From an uncultured Collinsella sp. (GTDB lineage: Bacteria; Actinomycetota; Coriobacteriia; Coriobacteriales; Coriobacteriaceae), in assembly GCA_934650975.1 (NCBI GenBank), contig CAKUFW010000061.1, positions 1 to 11,236 on the forward strand: a DNA stretch of 11,236 bases. The letters run 5' to 3'. This document shows positions 7,604 to 11,236 of the stretch, piece by piece. The notes below the pieces were generated by a model, which had not been told where the DNA came from, searched no databases, and saw only the letters and a list, made by a program, of their open reading frames with translations. Both the position numbers and the translations under genes were made by a program. Position 1 is the stretch's first letter; each line of letters opens with the position of its first letter.

Positions 7604-7710
7604 TTAGGGTTGTCCAGGTGCCCCAGGTTGGCGTGAAAGAGGAGCGACGCGTACTAAAGGTACGCGAGCGACGGTTTGAACGCCAAGATGGGGTGCCTGG
7701 GCAAGCCTAA
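7604..7710. repeat. Long imperfect inverted-repeat element between pheS and pheT
   Basis: Arms 7604-7634 and 7680-7710 are inverted copies of each other: 25 of 31 positions are complementary. Read as + strand RNA three further positions become G-U pairs (28 of 31); on the minus strand those would be A-C mismatches. Inside lies a second perfect hairpin, GCGTAC (7649-7654) and GTACGC (7660-7665) with loop TAAAG, flanked by the direct repeat GAGCGAC at 7642-7648 and 7666-7672. The right arm includes the stop codon of pheS. It has no coding potential and resembles a dispersed MITE/REP-like intergenic repeat or a structured RNA; which one cannot be told from a single copy. Confidence 0.75.
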
Positions 7711-8783
7711 AATTGGTTCAGGAAGCGCATATCGCCAGTCATGAGAGTTCTGAGGTCCGGCAGGTCGTAGCGCAGAGCCGCGACGCGCTCGGCACCAATA
7801 CCAAAGGCGAAGCCGGTGTACTTCTCGGGGTCGATGCCGCAGTTGATCAGGACGTTGGGGTCGACCATGCCGCAGCCCAAGATTTCGATCCAGCCGCTAT
7901 GCTTGCAGAAGTTGCAGCCCTTGCCGCCACAGACGTGGCAGCTCACGTCCACCTCGCAGGAAGGCTCGGTGAAGGGGAAGAAGTGCGGGCGATAGCGCGT
8001 CTTGCGGTCCTCGCCAAACATGCACTTAACAAAGTAGTCGAGCGTGCCCTTGAGGTCGCCAAAGGTGATGCCCTCGTCGACGACCAGGCCCTCGATCTGG
8101 TTGAACTGCGGCAGGTGGCAGGCGTCGGCCGTGTCGGGACGGTAGACGGTACCCGGGCAAATCATGTAGATGGGCGGCTTTTGCGACTCCATGGTGTGGA
8201 TCTGCACGCCCGAGGTCTGGGTGCGCAGCAGCACGTCGGACTCGCCGTGGGCGTGAGCCTCGGGGTGCGCAACGCTGCCGGGGTTATTGTCGACCACATA
8301 GAAGGTATCGCGGGCCGAGCGGCTCGGGTGATCCATGGGCGCGTTGAGCGCGGTAAAGTTGTAGTAGGAGGTATCGACCATGGGGCCAGACTCGACGGTG
8401 TAGCCGATGCCGCTAAAGATGTCCTCGGCCTCCTCGATGATCTGCTTGATCAGGTGCTGGTGGCCGATCTGCGGACGGATGCCCGGCAGCGTGATGTCAA
8501 CGGCGTCGTGCTCCAGTGCGTGCTTGAGGGCGGCGGCCTTCATCTCGGTGGTACGCTCGTCGAGCATGCCCTCGATCAGCTGGCGCATCTCGTTGGCGCG
8601 CTTGCCCATCACGGGACGATCCTCGGGGGCGAGCTTGCCCATCATGCGCATCAGACCGGTGATGCGGCCCTTACGACCAAGCAGCTCAACGCGCGCAGCC
8701 TCGAGCTTGGCGGCATCGTCGGCGCTTGCGACGAGCTCCTTGGCCTCTTCCTCGAGTTTGACCAGATCATCAATCAGACTCAT
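7707..8783 (-). CDS. pheS: Phenylalanyl-tRNA synthetase alpha subunit
   Basis: The 358-residue catalytic subunit, which makes Phe-adenylate and transfers Phe to tRNA-Phe. An N-terminal coiled-coil arm (about 1-90) is followed by the class II core. Visible markers are 'TALNAPMDHPSRSARDTFYV', the phenylalanine-pocket region 'LRTQTSGVQIHTM', motif 2 with 'FFPFTEPSCEVDV', and motif 3 'FGIGAERVAALRYDLPDLR' near the end. A cysteine cluster 'CHVCGGKGCNFCKHSGW' after motif 2 is common in bacterial PheS. The ATG at 8783 was chosen over an upstream in-frame extension to 8894 because the extension runs into the terminator of the T-box leader and has no family sequence, whereas AGGGAAG lies four to ten bases upstream of MSLIDD. 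First gene of the pheST operon; its stop codon lies in the right arm of the inverted repeat. Confidence 0.97.
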   Translation of the reverse strand: MSLIDDLVKLEEEAKELVASADDAAKLEAARVELLGRKGRITGLMRMMGKLAPEDRPVMGKRANEMRQLIEGMLDERTTEMKAAALKHALEHDAVDITLPGIRPQIGHQHLIKQIIEEAEDIFSGIGYTVESGPMVDTSYYNFTALNAPMDHPSRSARDTFYVVDNNPGSVAHPEAHAHGESDVLLRTQTSGVQIHTMESQKPPIYMICPGTVYRPDTADACHLPQFNQIEGLVVDEGITFGDLKGTLDYFVKCMFGEDRKTRYRPHFFPFTEPSCEVDVSCHVCGGKGCNFCKHSGWIEILGCGMVDPNVLINCGIDPEKYTGFAFGIGAERVAALRYDLPDLRTLMTGDMRFLNQF

Positions 8784-8868
8784 GTCTTCCCTTTCGTCTC
8801 TCGCACGTCCACTTGCCGCGGCGGCTGGAGCCACCCGGCGCTGCGGATGTGCGGCCCGGTTCGGTAAC

Positions 8869-8909
8869 AAAAAACCGTCCTCGGGCATGTGCATTGCCCA
8901 AGGACGGTT
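8869..8909 (-). terminator. Rho-independent terminator of the T-box leader
   Basis: The minus-strand hairpin pairs 8909-8895 with 8887-8873: 15 base pairs with one G-U, a 7-base loop, and then six U residues (8874-8869). Its left half overlaps the antiterminator, so the two structures exclude each other. It ends 85 bases before the pheS start codon. Confidence 0.93.
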
Positions 8910-9145
8910 GAATTCCGCGGTACCACCTTGTTTGACCCGGCGGATGTCTGGCCCGCCGTGCCCACTCTGCGCCCCTTGTCGCGAGGCTCACGGCTTCCCT
9001 ACTGGGGCTTCGCCGCCGCTGGCCGCGCGCCCGTTGAGGTCGCTGCTCGGGAGTGAACGCTTGGCCCTTGCCACCGCAGGAAGGCTTGCAGCCCATGACC
9101 TTCCCTCTCTTGCCGGCGACGCGGCGGGCAAAACCCTCTCCGTCA
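8869..9145 (-). promoter_or_regulatory. T-box riboswitch leader, tRNA-Phe responsive
   Basis: All parts of a transcriptional T-box are visible on the minus strand. Stem I has a lower helix GTCGC (9120-9116) with GCGAC (9043-9039), an AGAGAG segment at 9110-9105, and a distal arm GGAAGG (9104-9099) with CCTTCC (9084-9079) enclosing ATGGG and TGCAA. The specifier codon is UUC (9057-9055), followed by A as is usual, which is a Phe codon. The T-box GGTGGTACCGCGG lies at 8927-8915. The antiterminator can form from CAAGG (8930-8926) with CCTTG (8903-8899), and CGG (8917-8915) with CCG (8907-8905), leaving TGGTACC in the bulge to meet the tRNA CCA end. Uncharged tRNA-Phe would favour this form and let pheST be transcribed. 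Confidence 0.93.
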
Positions 9146-9159
9146 ACGCATTGGGCTAT

Positions 9160-9186
9160 AGGATAGCACAGAGATAGACATCCTAA
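9160..9186 (-). promoter_or_regulatory. Putative promoter of the pheST T-box transcript
   Basis: An extended -10 element TGC-TATCCT (9168-9160) lies directly upstream of the T-box stem I. TTAGGA at 9186-9181 is a weak -35 candidate with a 15-base spacer. Transcription would start near 9153, which leaves the whole T-box in the leader. Support comes mainly from position, since the hexamers are poor matches. Confidence 0.42.
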
Positions 9187-9197
9187 TGTGGTGGGGT

Positions 9198-10631
9198 TTA
9201 TTTGAACTTAATTGTTTTTGCACCCTCTGTTTTCAGCGATTCAAACAGCGCGATTCCTTCTTTATCCAAATACTCAGGATTTGTATCTGCAGAAGACGCA
9301 AGTGCCGCAATGGCGGTTTCGGCTCGGTAGCAGGTCAATGGCGACGACTCCTCGACAACACCGCCGGCAGCCACTTGATCAGCCGCGGAATGCAAATGTA
9401 CTCCGTCCACAAGAGGACTAAGCGATCCCTGGACCTCAAATCGTTTGAGTCCATCTATCCCATAATCGGATGTCGTAATTACGCCCTCAGTAGTCTTAAT
9501 TTCAATGGCACCCTCAGAGGCGATTCTCGACCCGTCATATCCCATAGACCCTTGAATCGGTTCGAAAAGTCTGTTCCAGTCATCGTCAAAGGCCTCAATG
9601 TATAGCTCACCATCTTCGCCCGTAGCGCTGAGAATCAGAACGTCATCTCGAAACATGGGGGCCGAGTCAGCATATGCGCTGAAATTTATTCCCGAAGCAC
9701 GCTCTGTCGGCATTTCTTTCATTGATCCGTCTTCGAGGTTATAAACAACGAAGGTGCACCCAGCGCCTTCTTCATCACTTTCTACAAGAAGAACGAGTTT
9801 ATTATCCGAAACAGCCGACCCTTCCCCAACAGGTTGAGCCGGAAGTGAAAACGTCGACACTTCCCCCTTGTCAGTTACAAGCACGCCAGATTGCCCATCT
9901 GCCGAAATGCCAGCATACGCTTTGTCGCTATCGTCAATAAACTCAAAGTCGCCTTTGCAAAAACTGCTCGTATCAACATTGATCCATTTATCAGCCCTTG
10001 AGCAGTAGATCGATGGGTCAAGATCCGAAAACCAAAAAACACCGTGACCGCGATACGAAACTTCACTTTCATTTTTTGAGTCAACAGAGCGGAGCTTCGT
10101 CCCATCAGCCTTGTAAATAAAATATGAGAAATAGTTACTATCAAAGTCTTTGACATTGGTCATAGTGACAACCATGCCGCCACCGTAGCTGAGCACCTTT
10201 TCGTTTTCTCCGCCAAAATGCACAGCAGTTCCTTTGGTGTTAATCGAGTAGACCGTCCCATCCCCCTCCACGGCAAAGCTATATCCATCTTCAAAAGCTG
10301 TCGGCATCATCGCAAGTCGAGGATTATCGGCATCGAATTGAAGCTTCACATTCCCATGTTTATCGATAGCTCCATACCATTTGTCGCCCTCCTCCGAGCC
10401 GAACTTAACCCAGGCCAACCCATCATGGAAAGACTGAGCCATTGATATCTCATAATCACTTTTATCGGACTTCCCTGACGCCTGCTTACTATCCTTATCC
10501 TCCGAGCCAGCCTCGCTCTTAACTGCATCCGTTGCCGACTCAACCTTAGAGCACCCAAACAACAACAGCACAATCGCCATCATTGAAAGGCAAAAAATAA
10601 ACGCCGTTACATTTATCGCCCTTTTTACCAT
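9198..10631 (-). CDS. Lipoprotein with WG-repeat-like N-terminal region
   Basis: A 477-residue predicted lipoprotein. Residues 1-27 are a signal peptide with lipobox LLFGC (lipid-modified Cys27), followed by a charged Ser/Lys/Asp/Glu linker (28-62) and then an outer domain. Residues 66-138 contain 'FHDGLAWVKF' and 'KWYGAIDKHGNVKLQF', which match the WG (KWG) repeat pattern; further on the sequence has many 'G-x-x-x-V/L' beta-strand turns, so a beta-propeller-like fold is plausible but not shown. No catalytic motif was recognised. The ATG at 10631 has GAGGT about seven bases upstream and begins a standard Lys/Arg signal sequence. It lies 58 bases after the smaller lipoprotein gene in the same direction, so the two are probably cotranscribed. 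Hand-counted lines in the gene are 40-48% GC, far below pheT. It ends just upstream of the pheS promoter region without a visible terminator. Confidence 0.78.
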   Translation of the reverse strand: MVKRAINVTAFIFCLSMMAIVLLLFGCSKVESATDAVKSEAGSEDKDSKQASGKSDKSDYEISMAQSFHDGLAWVKFGSEEGDKWYGAIDKHGNVKLQFDADNPRLAMMPTAFEDGYSFAVEGDGTVYSINTKGTAVHFGGENEKVLSYGGGMVVTMTNVKDFDSNYFSYFIYKADGTKLRSVDSKNESEVSYRGHGVFWFSDLDPSIYCSRADKWINVDTSSFCKGDFEFIDDSDKAYAGISADGQSGVLVTDKGEVSTFSLPAQPVGEGSAVSDNKLVLLVESDEEGAGCTFVVYNLEDGSMKEMPTERASGINFSAYADSAPMFRDDVLILSATGEDGELYIEAFDDDWNRLFEPIQGSMGYDGSRIASEGAIEIKTTEGVITTSDYGIDGLKRFEVQGSLSPLVDGVHLHSAADQVAAGGVVEESSPLTCYRAETAIAALASSADTNPEYLDKEGIALFESLKTEGAKTIKFK

Positions 10632-10689
10632 AAGCCCACCTCGACCCGCGAATATCCCCGTTGCTCAAATAGCTCAACAGGTTTCCGTG

Positions 10690-11076
10690 CTATTTACTCC
10701 TGGTATAGACATCGTGGTTGAGAATAAGCTCATCTCCATTGAGGTAGTAGAGCATTCCGCCGTCCATCGCCTCATCTCGATCGTCCGTTTTCTCCCACGT
10801 CTTCGATCTGATGTTTCCTTGGCTACTGCTCACCACCAGAGAACCGTCATCCTTAACGACATAGCGATCGCAACTCTCCAGCCATGCCTTGCTATACGTA
10901 AAGGGAAGAGAACAGCTGCCATCTTCATCAAACTGCAGTATTTCATCCCCATCCTCATTGGACCATGTACCGATGATGGTCTTTTCACCACAACCCGACA
11001 TCCCAAATGCAGCCAACAGTATTGTTGCCAGCGTCGCCTTTGCCATTGTCCTGCGAGTCATCATCTTTCTTTCCAT
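10690..11076 (-). CDS. Small lipoprotein with lipocalin-like 'GTW' domain pattern
   Basis: A 128-residue predicted lipoprotein: basic N-terminus, hydrophobic core at about 14-25, lipobox 'GMSGC' with Cys29. The mature part starts 'IIGTWSNEDGDEILQFDEDGS' and ends 'YYLNGDELILNHDVYTR', a pattern seen in small lipocalin-like or DUF5640-type domains of Gram-positive lipoproteins. This resemblance is by eye and weak. The ATG at 11076 was chosen because AAGGAG lies six bases upstream; an in-frame GTG at 11109 would add 11 residues without a binding site. First gene of a likely two-gene operon with the WG-repeat-like lipoprotein. An imperfect hairpin (CCTGTT with AACGGG) lies in the 58-base gap. A possible extended -10 TGG-TATTAG sits at 11108-11100, without a good -35. 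No function can be named. Confidence 0.72.
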   Translation of the reverse strand: MERKMMTRRTMAKATLATILLAAFGMSGCGEKTIIGTWSNEDGDEILQFDEDGSCSLPFTYSKAWLESCDRYVVKDDGSLVVSSSQGNIRSKTWEKTDDRDEAMDGGMLYYLNGDELILNHDVYTRSK

Positions 11077-11159
11077 TAACTTCTCCTTCGTTGCCTGGCC
11101 TAATACCACACATCACAGTTTCGACATTTTCCATTCCGCTGCATTAGCATTTGATAATG

Positions 11160-11170
11160 CCCCCCCCCCC
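11160..11170. repeat. Homopolymer tract of 11 cytosines in a divergent intergenic region
   Basis: Eleven C residues in a row lie between the small lipoprotein gene (-) and the start of a new gene (+). It is the longest single-base run noticed in the window. Beside it is a GCATTA-N8-TAATGC inverted repeat at 11141-11160, and at 11196-11208 a CAATT-gct-AATTG inverted repeat. Such tracts change length by slipped-strand mispairing and can switch promoters, but no promoter spanning the tract could be assigned. Confidence 0.85.
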
Positions 11171-11223
11171 ACGTTTTCGCTTTATCCTTGTTTAACAATT
11201 GCTAATTGAAACTGGAGATAAAC

Positions 11224-11236
11224 ATGGATGACTCTT
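11224..11236 (+). CDS. Start of a divergent gene, cut by the window edge
   Basis: An ATG at 11224 is preceded by GGAG (11214-11217) with a six-base spacer, an ideal ribosome binding site, and is divergent from the lipoprotein pair. Only four codons (M-D-D-S) and one base are inside the window, so the product cannot be identified. Confidence 0.45.

Noticed and set aside
7604..7710. Inverted repeat as an intrinsic terminator of pheS.
   Set aside because: No U tract follows the stem on the minus strand, and pheT downstream needs the transcript to pass through.
7713..8867. A 384-residue open frame on the + strand opposite pheS.
   Set aside because: Antisense to an unmistakable pheS; composition is typical of a GC-rich shadow frame.
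8784..8894. Extension of pheS to an in-frame upstream ATG at 8894.
   Set aside because: That start lies inside the T-box terminator hairpin; the extra 37 residues are not found in PheS proteins.

Overview
The window reads as chromosomal DNA from a GC-rich, Gram-positive-type gut actinobacterium, most likely a Coriobacteriia member such as Collinsella. That placement is an inference from the high GC of the core genes (about 70% in a hand-counted 60-base line of pheT), a T-box-controlled pheST operon, lipobox lipoproteins and purine-rich ribosome binding sites. No rRNA, tRNA, IS element or CRISPR array was seen.

Layout, left to right. (1) 155-1228 (+): an AbiEi-like protein with a C-terminal DUF559/PD-(D/E)XK-type nuclease-like domain, without a visible toxin partner. 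(2) 1225-2073 (-): a zinc-dependent phospholipase C family protein that converges on gene 1 and overlaps it by 4 bases. (3) 2153-4865 (-): a three-gene ECF metal transporter operon: M-N fusion substrate component, T component, ATPase. Its promoter at 4959-4987 is followed by a palindrome, GTGTTAC-N14-GTAACAC, which matches the NikR box described for other bacteria. This points to nickel rather than cobalt as substrate. (4) 5091-8783 (-): pheS and pheT, the two subunits of phenylalanyl-tRNA synthetase. They are preceded by a full transcriptional T-box leader with a UUC (Phe) specifier and separated by 162 bases that hold a roughly 107-base inverted-repeat element. (5) 9198-11076 (-): two lipoprotein genes in a clearly AT-richer segment, the larger with a WG-repeat-like region. 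(6) 11077-11236: a divergent intergenic region with an 11-base C tract and the first codons of a new + strand gene.

How the parts work together: the nik-type operon would bring Ni2+ into the cell and be shut off by nickel-loaded NikR (nikR itself is not in the window). The phe operon is read through when uncharged tRNA-Phe holds the T-box in the antiterminator form. The lipoprotein pair probably forms a small operon of cell-envelope proteins of unknown role. The least explained items are the inverted-repeat element between pheS and pheT, the C tract in the divergent promoter region, and the base-composition step inside gene 1. No complete, obviously new defence or metabolic system was found.
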